A DNA stretch of 64,000 nucleotides from Mucilaginibacter mallensis (GTDB taxonomy: Bacteria; Bacteroidota; Bacteroidia; Sphingobacteriales; Sphingobacteriaceae), in NCBI RefSeq assembly GCF_900105165.1, contig NZ_LT629740.1, positions 124,001-188,000 on the forward strand, read 5' to 3'. A program made the translations under genes and the position numbers. The notes under the pieces are model-generated. The model did no database searches. It had not been told where the DNA came from and saw only the letters and a list, made by a program, of their open reading frames with translations. Of the stretch, positions 9,382 to 18,969 are shown in pieces (positions within the stretch are counted from its first letter, which is position 1; every line of letters starts with the position of its first letter).

Positions 9382-10872
9382 ATGAAAATAAAGATATATA
9401 TATTACTATTCATGGCAATAGCCATAAGTAGTTGCAATAAGCAGCTCGATCAGCAACCGGTTTCTAGCCTGGCAACCTCTAACTTTTACAGCGATAATAA
9501 TGATTTTTTACAGGCTGTTAATGGAGTGTATTCCCAGTTAAAGACTTATCCTGACCAAATGATGTGGCTGGATGAAATGCGAAGCGATAACATCAACGCC
9601 ATATCCGATGGGTTACGTGACTGGGACGGCATTAATGACTTTTATCCCACTATTGCATCAACTGCGTTTTTATCTACCGCCTGGAATAATAATTTCAATG
9701 GGATTTATAATGCCAACACGGTATTAAATGCACTTTCCACCAAAAGCAGTGTGATTGGCAGTAGCGCCCTGGCGACCCGTTACACTGCGGAATGCCGTTT
9801 TTTGAGAGCTTTTTATTACTTTCAATTAGTACGGTTGTTTGGCAAAGTACCGCTTATATCCACGCCGCTGACAGCCGGCCAGGTAAGCACCGTTCCGCGT
9901 AATGCTGTTGCTGATGTATATACGTTGATCATCAGCGACCTGCAATATGCAGCTACTAATTTGCCAACCTCCTACACCGGTAGTAACATTGGACGGGCAA
10001 CTTCCTACGCTGCCGATGGGTTACTTGGTCTAGTTTATCTTACCCGCTCGGGCCCAACTTATGGAGTTGACGGCCCAGGTTTGGCCAGTAATGAATATGA
10101 CAAGGCACTTGCCCTTTTCAATACGGTAATTAACAGTGGCCAGTATAGTTTTATAAGCAGTTACCCTTCTATATTTTCCTATGCTAATGAAGATAACCCG
10201 GAGGTTTTATTTGACGTGCAGTATGCGACCAGTCTGAATGGAGGTAGTTTTCCGAGTGATCTGGTACCGGTTGCTTATTGGACGAGCCTGGGCATTTCCA
10301 ATACTTATGGTAATGGTTACGGCGCCAGTTCATTCACAGTAAGTAATAACTTAAAAAATTCTTATACTACCAATACAGTAAGCGGCACCGATACCCGGTA
10401 TGCATTTAATATAGCAACCACTTATACGTTAGGCCCTTTTATTCAAAAATATATTAATGTTGCTAAAAAAGGCACCAGTGGTACTGATTGGCCTATCAAT
10501 TTTATTGTTTTACGCTACACGGATATATTACTAATGAAAGCCGAATGTATCTTGAACGGAGCTTCAGGATCACAGGCGGATGTTGATACAATTGTTAACC
10601 AGGTAAGAGCGCGCGCAGGCGTAGGCTCACTTGCTAACGTAAATCTGACTACTCTAATGGAAGAACGCCGCCGGGAATTTGTTGGTGAAGGGCTGCGCTG
10701 GAATGACCTGGTGCGTGAAGGTATGGCGGTTACGACGATGAACGCCTGGATTGCAAGCGATGGCTTAGGAAACATTGATACGGTTATTCCTGATTACGTT
10801 ATTTACCCGGTTCCGTCAACACAACTCCAAACCCAGCCGGGCTTGTATACACAAAATGCAGGCTATAATTAA
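9382..10872 (+). CDS. SusD/RagB family outer-membrane lipoprotein
   Basis: A 496-residue surface glycan-binding lipoprotein that closes over its SusC partner. The lipobox is AISSC (Cys at about residue 18). The N-terminal TPR-like half shows the usual family stretch TAECRFLRAFYYFQLVRLFGKVPL, and the C-terminal signature LMEERRREFVGEGLRWNDLVREG is present. It begins 16 bp after the SusC stop. Length and organisation are standard. Specificity for rhamnogalacturonan fragments is inferred from the neighbours only. Confidence 0.95.
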   Translation: MKIKIYILLFMAIAISSCNKQLDQQPVSSLATSNFYSDNNDFLQAVNGVYSQLKTYPDQMMWLDEMRSDNINAISDGLRDWDGINDFYPTIASTAFLSTAWNNNFNGIYNANTVLNALSTKSSVIGSSALATRYTAECRFLRAFYYFQLVRLFGKVPLISTPLTAGQVSTVPRNAVADVYTLIISDLQYAATNLPTSYTGSNIGRATSYAADGLLGLVYLTRSGPTYGVDGPGLASNEYDKALALFNTVINSGQYSFISSYPSIFSYANEDNPEVLFDVQYATSLNGGSFPSDLVPVAYWTSLGISNTYGNGYGASSFTVSNNLKNSYTTNTVSGTDTRYAFNIATTYTLGPFIQKYINVAKKGTSGTDWPINFIVLRYTDILLMKAECILNGASGSQADVDTIVNQVRARAGVGSLANVNLTTLMEERRREFVGEGLRWNDLVREGMAVTTMNAWIASDGLGNIDTVIPDYVIYPVPSTQLQTQPGLYTQNAGYN

Positions 10873-10925
10873 TGGCCTATCTATAAACTATTGCATCGTA
10901 GTAAATTTTAAAAACTTATAAAACT

Positions 10926-12533
10926 ATGAAAGCCACATCTTATATAATGCTTGCCCTTATATGGTGCAGCGTTAATAATACCATATCTGCACAACAAAAA
11001 GCCAGTAGGCCTAATATAATCATCATTCTTGCTGATGATATGGGTTATTCGGATATTGGCTGTTATGGTGCGGAAACTCAAACACCAAACCTGGATGATT
11101 TAGCAAAAAACGGCCTGCGCATGACTCAGTTTTACAATGCTTCCCGTTGCTGCCCAACACGTGCCTCATTACTTACAGGTTTATACCAGCACCAGGCAGG
11201 CGTTGGCGATATGGTAAATCATCGCGATGTGCCTGCTTACCAGGGTTACCTGAATAACAATTGCGTTACCATAGCCGAGGCGCTTAAAGCAGGCGGTTAT
11301 AATACGTTGATGGCCGGTAAATGGCACGTAGGTACAGATACGGCACATTGGCCTGTTAAACGAGGCTTTGATCATTATTTTGGTTTGATTGATGGCGCGA
11401 GCAGTTATTTTACGCCCACCATGCCTTATCGCCCTAACCAAAAACTGACCATTGCTTTAGATAATAAAGAGTTTACGCCAGGGCCCGGATGGTATTCCAC
11501 CAATGCTTATGCCGATTATGCTATTAAATTTATTGAGGGGAATAAGAAAACAAATAAGCCATTCTTTTTATACATGGCGTTCACCAGTCCGCACTGGCCA
11601 ATACAGGCATTGCCCGAGGACATAGCCAAATATAAAGGCAAGTACATGCAGGGTTGGGACAGGCTGCGCGAGGAGCGCCTGGCACGGCAAAAGGCGTCGG
11701 GTATTATGGATAAAGATGAAAAACTTTCACCACGCGATAAAAGCATCCCCGAATGGGATAGTTTAACTCCGGAACAAAAAGAACAATTCGATACTAAAAT
11801 GGCAGTTTACGCGGCAATGGTTGACCGTATGGATCAGAACATTGGCCGTATCAGGCAAAAGCTGAAGGAATTAGGTGAAGATAAAAATACCGTAATAATG
11901 TTCCTGTCTGATAATGGTGCCAGCAACGAAAGTATTAAGGGCCCCGGTTTTACACCAGAAGTATTGGCGGCTAATTATAAACCAGCCACTGACCCAACTT
12001 CATTTACTGCCTATGAAACATTGGGTGCTAATGTTAGCAATACCCCCTTCCGTTTGTTTAAACACTGGGAGTATGAAGGCGGTACAGCTACACCTTTTAT
12101 AGCGTATTACCCCGGCGTAATTAAGCCGGGCCGTATTGAGCGCCAGCCCGCACATATTATCGATTTGATGTCGACCTGTCTAGAGCTGGCCGGAGTATCG
12201 TACCCTAAAACCTATAACGGAAATGTAATTACACCCACAGAAGGCGTGAGCTTGGTCCCCTTATTTAAAGGGCAGCCATGGAAAGGCCATAATGGGTTGT
12301 TTTTTGAACACGAAGGAAACCGCGCGGTAAGGCAGGGCGATTGGAAACTCGTATCACAGCGCCCGGCAAATAAATGGGAACTCTACAATGTAAAAACAGA
12401 TCGTTCTGAAGGAAATGACCTGAGTGCATCATATCCTGAAAAAGTAGCAGAGCTTTCGGCTTTATATAATGACTGGGCAGCACGTGCCGATGTTATTCCG
12501 TTCGATCAGTTAGGTAAATCTAAAGGCGAATAA
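10926..12533 (+). CDS. Secreted S1-family sulfatase (arylsulfatase-like)
   Basis: A 535-residue formylglycine-dependent sulfatase with a signal peptide (about 1-22, ISAQQ). Metal-binding aspartates sit at residues 37-38 in LADDMGYSDIG. The maturation motif C-x-P-x-R is present as C75-C-P-T-R79, followed by the usual ASLLTG. Further support comes from AGKWHVG and FLSDNGAS. Cys75 would be converted to formylglycine by an anaerobic or aerobic activating enzyme, which is not in the window. It sits 53 bp after SusD and 2 bp before the GH106 gene, so it is part of the pectin operon. Sulfate is not a normal substituent of land-plant rhamnogalacturonan I, so the true substrate may be a sulfated rhamnose-containing glycan. 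Confidence 0.94.
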   Translation: MKATSYIMLALIWCSVNNTISAQQKASRPNIIIILADDMGYSDIGCYGAETQTPNLDDLAKNGLRMTQFYNASRCCPTRASLLTGLYQHQAGVGDMVNHRDVPAYQGYLNNNCVTIAEALKAGGYNTLMAGKWHVGTDTAHWPVKRGFDHYFGLIDGASSYFTPTMPYRPNQKLTIALDNKEFTPGPGWYSTNAYADYAIKFIEGNKKTNKPFFLYMAFTSPHWPIQALPEDIAKYKGKYMQGWDRLREERLARQKASGIMDKDEKLSPRDKSIPEWDSLTPEQKEQFDTKMAVYAAMVDRMDQNIGRIRQKLKELGEDKNTVIMFLSDNGASNESIKGPGFTPEVLAANYKPATDPTSFTAYETLGANVSNTPFRLFKHWEYEGGTATPFIAYYPGVIKPGRIERQPAHIIDLMSTCLELAGVSYPKTYNGNVITPTEGVSLVPLFKGQPWKGHNGLFFEHEGNRAVRQGDWKLVSQRPANKWELYNVKTDRSEGNDLSASYPEKVAELSALYNDWAARADVIPFDQLGKSKGE

Positions 12534-12535
12534 AC

Positions 12536-15379
12536 ATGGCTATGATGCGTAAAGTGATATTGCTGAGTGCCTGCTGTGCTTTAAGTTTACAAGTATCTGC
12601 ACAAATCTCGTGGCCGCAAATTACCAGCCAAACCAAGCCCTGGGCACGCTGGTGGTGGCAGGGTAGCGCAGTTAACGAAAAAGACCTTACAGGCAATATG
12701 CAGCTTTACCATAACGCCGGTTTAGGTGGCCTGGAACTTACACCCATTTATGGTGCTAAAGGTTCCGAAAGCCAGTTTATACAATACTTGTCGCCGGCTT
12801 GGGTTGATAAGTTGGTTTATACACTTAAAGAAGGTAAACGGTTAGGCCTGGGTATTGATATGTCCAATGCCAGCGGCTGGCCATTTGGCGGCCCGTGGAT
12901 AGGCGATGCCGATGCTGCAAAAGATGTAGTTGTAAAAACCTATGCTTTACACGCAGGTGAGCAGTTAAAAGATACCGTACAGTACATACAGCAGCCTTTG
13001 GTTACTGCCGAAGGAGCAGTCCCGACCATTGAAACATTGGTTGATCCGATAGGCAATACTAAAAACCTTCAGGCCCTGGCATTGGTACAGGTGAAATTTA
13101 AAAAGCCGCTTCCGCTACAGGTTTTAATGGCCTATGGCGATACTGGGCAAAGTATAGATATTACAAATAAAGTAGATGCTACAGGTAAACTTAACTGGAC
13201 AGCTCCGGCCGGTAATTGGAACCTGTATGCTGTTTTTATGGGCTGGCACGGCAAAATGGTGGAGCGGGCATCTCCCGGCGCTGAAGGCTTTGCTATTGAT
13301 CATTTTTCTGAAGCGGCCATTAAAACTTACCTCAATCATTTTTCTGAAGCTTTTAAGGGCAGGGATTTGAGCGGTATCCGCGCATTTTTTAATGACTCCT
13401 ACGAAGTGGATGATGCCCGGGGGCAAGCCAACTTTACGCCTCAGATTTTTGATGAATTTAAAAAGCGCAGGGGATATGACTTGCGTGAACATTTGCCGCA
13501 ACTGTTTGCCAAAACACCTACAGAAGATGATTTACGTGTATTGTGCGATTACCGCGAAACTATATCAGATCTGATGCTTTACAACTTCACCCTGCCGTGG
13601 CATTCCTGGGCAAATGCGAGGGGAGCTTTGATACGTAATCAGCCGCATGGTTCGCCGGCAAATATACTGGATCTGTACAGCGCAAGTGATATTCCGGAAA
13701 CTGAAGGAAAAGATCCCCTGCGTTTCAGGTTTGCTACTTCTGCGGCACATGTAAGCGGTAAAAAGCTGGTGTCATCTGAGTCAGCCACCTGGTTAAATGA
13801 GCATTTCCTGTCTTCTATAAGCGATGTAAAGCAGGCTATAGACAAATACCTTTTGGGTGGGGTTAATCACATTTTTTATCATGGTATCAGCTATTCGCCG
13901 CAATCAGCTCAATGGCCTGGATGGTTGTTTTACGCTGCCGTACATTTTGTACCGAATGATCCTACATGGAGAGACTTTTCAGCATTAAACCAATACATTG
14001 CCCGCTGCCAGTCGTTTTTACAGCTTGGAAAAGCGGATAATAAGGTGCTGTTATATTACCCCATTTTTGATAGTTATAGCGAGGCAGGTAAGGCACTGTT
14101 AAAACACTATGACAACATGTTACCCGAATTTAAAGGGACGGGTTTTGAGGCTACAGCTACCACAATGCTGAATAGCGGATATGGATTCGATTATATATCA
14201 GACAAGCAGATTGCTAATCTTGATGGAACCGTGGGCCAGCTCAATGTAGCTGATCAGCATTATCAAACCATTATTTTATCCGATATTCATTACCTCCCAC
14301 TTGCTACCTTCAATAAGCTGGTACAACTGGCAACAGCGGGGGCACAGGTCATCATTTATAAAAATATACCTGTTGATGTGCCTGGTCTGGCTAACCTGGA
14401 TAGTAACCGTAAATCATTTAAAACACTACTCGCCAAGCTTAATTTTACGGATGCCGGGAACAATATTAAAAAGGCGGTAATAGGTAAAGGAGCATTCCTT
14501 TTAGGCGATGACGTTGATCAATTACTTGCTTTTGCTGCAATAAAGCGTGAAAGTTTAACAGATCAGGGCCTGCAGTTTACACGCAGGCAATACGATAAAG
14601 GCTATTATTATTTCCTGGTAAATAACAGCAAGAATAAAGTGGATGAATGGGTACCATTAGGTGTAAAAGCTAATGCTGTTGTTTTGTTCGACCCTATGTT
14701 TAAACAAAGCGGACTGGCAAAACTAAGGCACAATGTAAATGGCTACCCTGAAATTTACCTGCAATTATTGCCGGGTGAAAGCCGCATTCTGCAAACAACA
14801 AGTCAGCCTGTAAAGGGGAATAATTTTGCTTATTATCAGTATACAGGAAAATCGGCAGCTATAAAAGGCATGTGGGCAGTAAAGTTCTTAGAGGGCGGCC
14901 CTGTACTACCGGCTGAAGTGCATCAAACAAACCTTACCTCATGGACTGCATTTGATGGCGATGATGTAAAAAGATTCTCAGGTACGGCAAGTTATTCCAT
15001 AACATTTACTAAACCCGCTTATCATGCTTCGGCTTGGGAACTTAATTTAGGCGAAGTGCACGAAACTGCAGAGGTTTATTTAAATGGAAAAAAGTTAGCT
15101 GTGCTAATTGGGCCGAATTATCAGCTGCTAATCCCGGCCGGATTGTTAAAGCAGGTTAATCAACTTGAGGTCCGGGTGTCTAATTTAATGGTTAACCGCA
15201 TTATTGATATGGACAAGCGGAATATTCCTTACAGGATATTTTATAATACCAATTTCCCGGCACATTTCAAGGAAGACCGTGGTACCGATGGTTTATTCAA
15301 CGCTTCCGGTTGGGAACTTAAACCATCCGGTTTGATGGGGCCTGTAAAGCTTGAGCCACTTAAGTATCTGAATCCTTAG
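12536..15379 (+). CDS. Alpha-L-rhamnosidase, GH106 family
   Basis: A 947-residue secreted glycoside hydrolase. A signal peptide (about 1-22, QVSAQ) precedes the GH106 catalytic barrel with typical text: PWARWWWQGSAVN, GGLELTPIYG, IDMSNASGWPFGGPW and DLSGIRAFFNDSYEVDDA. In the middle SSESATWLNEHF and GGVNHIFYHGISYSPQ are also characteristic. The C-terminal part (about 800-940, AWELNLGEVHETAEVYLNGK) is a galactose-binding-like beta-sandwich. It would remove terminal alpha-L-rhamnose, including the ends made when lyases and polygalacturonases cut rhamnogalacturonan. It starts 2 bp after the sulfatase stop; the ATG at 12536 was kept, though one at 12542 is equally possible. Confidence 0.92.
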   Translation: MAMMRKVILLSACCALSLQVSAQISWPQITSQTKPWARWWWQGSAVNEKDLTGNMQLYHNAGLGGLELTPIYGAKGSESQFIQYLSPAWVDKLVYTLKEGKRLGLGIDMSNASGWPFGGPWIGDADAAKDVVVKTYALHAGEQLKDTVQYIQQPLVTAEGAVPTIETLVDPIGNTKNLQALALVQVKFKKPLPLQVLMAYGDTGQSIDITNKVDATGKLNWTAPAGNWNLYAVFMGWHGKMVERASPGAEGFAIDHFSEAAIKTYLNHFSEAFKGRDLSGIRAFFNDSYEVDDARGQANFTPQIFDEFKKRRGYDLREHLPQLFAKTPTEDDLRVLCDYRETISDLMLYNFTLPWHSWANARGALIRNQPHGSPANILDLYSASDIPETEGKDPLRFRFATSAAHVSGKKLVSSESATWLNEHFLSSISDVKQAIDKYLLGGVNHIFYHGISYSPQSAQWPGWLFYAAVHFVPNDPTWRDFSALNQYIARCQSFLQLGKADNKVLLYYPIFDSYSEAGKALLKHYDNMLPEFKGTGFEATATTMLNSGYGFDYISDKQIANLDGTVGQLNVADQHYQTIILSDIHYLPLATFNKLVQLATAGAQVIIYKNIPVDVPGLANLDSNRKSFKTLLAKLNFTDAGNNIKKAVIGKGAFLLGDDVDQLLAFAAIKRESLTDQGLQFTRRQYDKGYYYFLVNNSKNKVDEWVPLGVKANAVVLFDPMFKQSGLAKLRHNVNGYPEIYLQLLPGESRILQTTSQPVKGNNFAYYQYTGKSAAIKGMWAVKFLEGGPVLPAEVHQTNLTSWTAFDGDDVKRFSGTASYSITFTKPAYHASAWELNLGEVHETAEVYLNGKKLAVLIGPNYQLLIPAGLLKQVNQLEVRVSNLMVNRIIDMDKRNIPYRIFYNTNFPAHFKEDRGTDGLFNASGWELKPSGLMGPVKLEPLKYLNP

Positions 15380-15398
15380 TGAATATCTACGCAAAGGC

Positions 15399-16829
15399 AT
15401 GAAAATATACGATCGTTTATGGGCTGTTATCGCTGTGATGCTGATATGCGGTAGTGCCGCATACGCGGATACTGTTGACATGGAACCGGCATGGGTTAAA
15501 AATGCCGGGGCTCACCATCTGGCTAAAAAAAATAAGATTTTTGAAGTCACCACTTACGGTGCTGTAAATGATGGCAAAACATTAAATACAAAGTTTATAC
15601 AAAACGCTATAGATGATTGTTCGGCACTGGGTGGAGGGATAGTAACATTTGCCCCGGGTAAATATTTAACAGGAGCTATTTATCTAAAACAAAATATACA
15701 GCTGCAAATTGCTAAAGGCGTGGAGATTTTAGGGAGCCAGGATATTGATGATTATCCTGAAATACCTACCCGTGTTGCCGGAATTGAAATGCTTTGGCCC
15801 TCGGCGCTTATCAATGTTTTACATCAGCATAAAGTATCCATAACGGGGGGCGGTATTATTAATGCGCAAGGGAAACCTTTTTGGGATAAATACTGGCAAA
15901 TGCGTAAAAATTATGAGGCGCAAGGGCTCCGCTGGATTATTGACTATGATGCGAAGCGGCCCCGGGCGATCCTGGTTTCGGATGCTGAAGATGTGATGCT
16001 TAGCGGAGTTACCATTGAGCAGGCTGGCTTTTGGACGGTACAGCTATTGTATTCAAAGTTTATTACGGTTGATGGATTAACAATACTTAATAACATTGAC
16101 GGCCATGGTCCGAGTACTGACGGTATTGATGTGGATTCTTCCGCTGATGTTTTAATCCAGAATTGTGATATTGATTGCAACGATGATAACTTTTGCCTGA
16201 AAGCAGGGCGTGACTGGGATGGCCTGCGCGTTAGCCGACCAACAGAATATGTAGTTATACGTAACTGCATAGCCAGGGCTGGCAGCGGGTTGCTAACTAT
16301 TGGCAGTGAAACATCAGGCAGTATACGGCATGTGTGGGCAACGCATCTTTCAGCTATCGGAACAAAAAATGGGCTAAATATTAAATCTGCTGTTACCCGC
16401 GGCGGTACGGTAGAGGATATTCATTTCCAGCATATAGAAATGAAAGACGTGGGTACAGCTATCGCTGTAAATATGAACTGGAACCCGGCCTACAGTTATT
16501 CAGCCTTACCGGCCGGGTATGACACTGCGCACATACCTCCGCATTGGAAAAAAATGCTGGCAAAGGTTGAGCCTGCTGAAAAAGGTATACCTCATTTTAA
16601 AGATGTTTATATCTCCGATATCCACGTTTCAGGCGCAAAGCAGGCGATAAGTGTAACCGGGCTGCCCAAATCATTGGTCACAGGCTTCCACTTTCAGGAT
16701 GTAAGTACCCAAGCTAAAAGCGCCGGCAACATAAGCTTCGCCGGTGATTGGACTTTTGACAGGGTATCGATAGTTGCGGAAGATGGCAGAAAAGTGAATA
16801 TTACCGAATCAGAACAAGTTAAATTGTAA
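15399..16829 (+). CDS. Polygalacturonase-like glycoside hydrolase, GH28 family
   Basis: A 476-residue right-handed beta-helix enzyme with a signal peptide (about 1-24, AAYADT). The GH28 signature is nearly complete: STDGID at about residues 239-244 (in place of NTDG), the DD pair at 262-263 in CNDDNFCLKAGRD, GSGLLTIGSETSG in place of GHG, and NIKSAVTRGG as the RxK-type end. The changes from the classical NTDG/GHG motifs are typical of bacterial exo-acting or rhamnogalacturonan-type members. The likely job is releasing galacturonic acid from unsaturated or rhamnose-exposed chain ends, upstream of GH106 action. It begins 19 bp after the GH106 gene. Confidence 0.92.
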   Translation: MKIYDRLWAVIAVMLICGSAAYADTVDMEPAWVKNAGAHHLAKKNKIFEVTTYGAVNDGKTLNTKFIQNAIDDCSALGGGIVTFAPGKYLTGAIYLKQNIQLQIAKGVEILGSQDIDDYPEIPTRVAGIEMLWPSALINVLHQHKVSITGGGIINAQGKPFWDKYWQMRKNYEAQGLRWIIDYDAKRPRAILVSDAEDVMLSGVTIEQAGFWTVQLLYSKFITVDGLTILNNIDGHGPSTDGIDVDSSADVLIQNCDIDCNDDNFCLKAGRDWDGLRVSRPTEYVVIRNCIARAGSGLLTIGSETSGSIRHVWATHLSAIGTKNGLNIKSAVTRGGTVEDIHFQHIEMKDVGTAIAVNMNWNPAYSYSALPAGYDTAHIPPHWKKMLAKVEPAEKGIPHFKDVYISDIHVSGAKQAISVTGLPKSLVTGFHFQDVSTQAKSAGNISFAGDWTFDRVSIVAEDGRKVNITESEQVKL

Positions 16830-16867
16830 TAATAAATGAGTACGAAAACTATGTTTTTGCAATAGAC

Positions 16868-17641
16868 ATGAATAAGCTATATAAAATTTCAATAGTACTT
16901 TTAGTAAGCCTGCTTACTACATCTTTCTCTTATCAACAAAAGCCAACTTTATACATTATCGGTGACTCTACGGTACGGAATAACAATAAAGAAAAGTGGG
17001 GATGGGGAACTATTCTTCTTGATTACCTGGATACCAACAGGATTAACATAAGTAACCAGGCAATACCGGGGCGTAGCACACGTACTTTTCTTAGAGAAGG
17101 CAGATGGAGCCATATCGATTCTTTGTTAAAGCCCGGCGATTATGTAATGATGCAGTTCGGGCATAATGACGGTGCTAAACCCGATACCAGCAAAGCCGGT
17201 TATCGTGGCACACTGAAGGGTACCAGTGAAGATACCGTGGTATTGACATGGCCCGGTGGTAAAAAAGAAACAGTGCATACTTATGGCTGGTACATTCGTA
17301 AGTATGTGCGAGATGCCAGGGCAAAAGGAGCCATACCTGTTGTATTATCTATGATCCCGCGTAATATATGGGTTAACGGGAAAGTTGTTTTGGCAGATCA
17401 GGACTTCGGTAAATGGGCAAAAGAAGTTGCTCAGCAGGAGAATGTTCCTTTTATTGATCTGAATAGTTTAACAGCCGAAAAATACAATGTGATTGGGCCA
17501 GACAAAGTGAAAGACTTTTTTCCAATTGATCATACGCATACTAACAAAGCCGGGGCCATCATTAATGCCGAGTCGGTGGTTCAAGGCATCGCTCTTTTAC
17601 CCGGATTTTCATTGAATGACTATCTTATAAAACATAATTGA
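16868..17641 (+). CDS. Rhamnogalacturonan acetylesterase, CE12 (SGNH hydrolase)
   Basis: A 257-residue esterase that removes acetyl groups from galacturonic acid of rhamnogalacturonan I and so opens the polymer to the lyases. SGNH blocks are all visible: GDST with Ser34 (block I), the Gly block near AIPGRSTRTF, FGHND with Asn100 (block III), and DHTH with Asp221 and His224 (block V). A signal peptide covers about residues 1-21. It is the last gene of the pectin operon, 38 bp after GH28, and is followed by a 983-bp gene-poor stretch. Confidence 0.94.
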   Translation: MNKLYKISIVLLVSLLTTSFSYQQKPTLYIIGDSTVRNNNKEKWGWGTILLDYLDTNRINISNQAIPGRSTRTFLREGRWSHIDSLLKPGDYVMMQFGHNDGAKPDTSKAGYRGTLKGTSEDTVVLTWPGGKKETVHTYGWYIRKYVRDARAKGAIPVVLSMIPRNIWVNGKVVLADQDFGKWAKEVAQQENVPFIDLNSLTAEKYNVIGPDKVKDFFPIDHTHTNKAGAIINAESVVQGIALLPGFSLNDYLIKHN

Positions 17642-18624
17642 TTCAGATTTTTATTGGTATTTTAAAAACTGTACGGATGGGATGTAAACCAAAAAGCGGG
17701 CAAGACCTAATGTTAACTTTTTTAGAATGAGACAGGTCAAAAAGAAAAGTAATCACAACAAAGAAGTCAAGGCACGGCTACGCAAGGATTATATTTAATA
17801 GTTATTAACACTTAAAGGGCTCGATTGCTTTAACTCAGTTACGAAATAGTCCGAAAAATGATGAAGGAACTACTAAGTAAGAGAACCGGTTGTATTCGAA
17901 TCAATTTTATTATATTAAGTTAAATTGACTATTTAAAGGGCGATTTATTCATGATGAAATTATCAATTGGCAAATTAAATACCGCCCGAATTTTTTGTTT
18001 ATCGGCATTTCTATAGAAAATATAAATGCCTATACATCAGTTTATATTGGGTTCGAATCCTGTCAACTCTCTCAACCAAATCCTAAAAGTCTTTAAGAAT
18101 ATCTTTTGATTACACGTTTATATAACTCATTGTTAATCAATATGGGGCAAATACTTATTATTTACATTATAAAAATAAGAGATGAACCTAGTTTATTACC
18201 ATTAGAATATCATGTTTTAGGAGTAATGCAGTTTAAGTTTATCTTGTCATAAATGCTTGTTTCTTTTGGATTAACTTTCATTTTGTACTTCTTTTCAAAT
18301 GCCTTATAATCAGTATTTTAATATTATTTGAGTATAAATGAGTAGTCTTTTTTCTTAAATTTTCTTGCCGGAATACCTTCCTTAGCGAAAGTTTGAATTA
18401 TTAGTTTAATCCTAACACTGGTGGAATTTTTTTATGTACTTATTTAGTGAATCTGGCTTCTATCAATTTATGATTAATCATCTAAATCATAATAAAATTA
18501 CATACTACTGTTATTAAATAAAGATTAATTAAGAGCTGAACTACAGGGCCCAAAATGTCAAAATTTTCTACACATCACATCGGAAGCTTTAAAAAAAAAC
18601 ATTATTCAGATTTCTGGTTTACAA
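17642..18624. other. Gene-poor AT-rich stretch, probably decayed DNA
   Basis: No convincing gene is visible on either strand over 983 bp. Two relic-like items stand out. A 23-codon Lys/Arg-rich frame from the ATG near 17727 (MRQVKKKSNHNKEVKARLRK) looks like a fragment of a longer protein. A tRNA 3'-end-like string, GGGTTCGAATCC at about 18049, is followed by an acceptor-like AACTCTC at about 18066. No complete tRNA cloverleaf can be drawn upstream of it. Composition becomes strongly AT-rich here and stays so until about 23000. Confidence 0.5.
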
Positions 18625-18969
18625 ATGGATATTCCAGCTGATTGTAAAAGTCTTGAAATGATGATTTTTAAGAAAACCAAAAAGCGGATCAGTGAAACTA
18701 CCATCAAACGTTTTTATGGTTTTGCACTAGCCAAACATAATCCTTCGTTATTTACATTAGATACACTAACAAAATATTGTAATTACAATAACTGGGATGA
18801 TTTTATCAAAGAACATAACAATATATCCATAAATTCTAAAACGCATGTTGTTGACTTAGATATTTTGAAAGCTAAAGCCATGAAAATGACCGCCTTTACG
18901 CTTCAGGCTTTAAAAAACAGATCAGGTATACCTTTACGCAATGACAATCAAGCGAAGGTTTATGGATGA
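18625..18969 (+). CDS. N-terminal DNA-binding-like module of a split NACHT-type protein
   Basis: A 114-residue frame containing FKKTKKRISETTIKRFYGF and TLTKYCNYNNWDDFIKEH. This is the pattern of a helix-turn-helix-like N-terminal module common in Bacteroidota regulators and STAND ATPases (long KRF[FY]G helix followed by a 'Y.NWDDF' helix). It overlaps the ATPase frame that follows by 29 bp in another phase, and its last codons (SGIPLR then out of frame) read as if they once continued into TIKRRFMDDHFEAF of the next gene. I therefore regard it as the 5' part of a single gene with a frameshift at about 18935-18969. Translational coupling of two real genes is the alternative. Confidence 0.6.
   Translation: MDIPADCKSLEMMIFKKTKKRISETTIKRFYGFALAKHNPSLFTLDTLTKYCNYNNWDDFIKEHNNISINSKTHVVDLDILKAKAMKMTAFTLQALKNRSGIPLRNDNQAKVYG

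Noticed and set aside
18047..18075. tRNA gene 3' end or attachment site
   Set aside because: The TTCGAAT loop string and acceptor-like end are present, but the T-stem pairs poorly and no D or anticodon arm can be found upstream. Noted only inside the gene-poor stretch.
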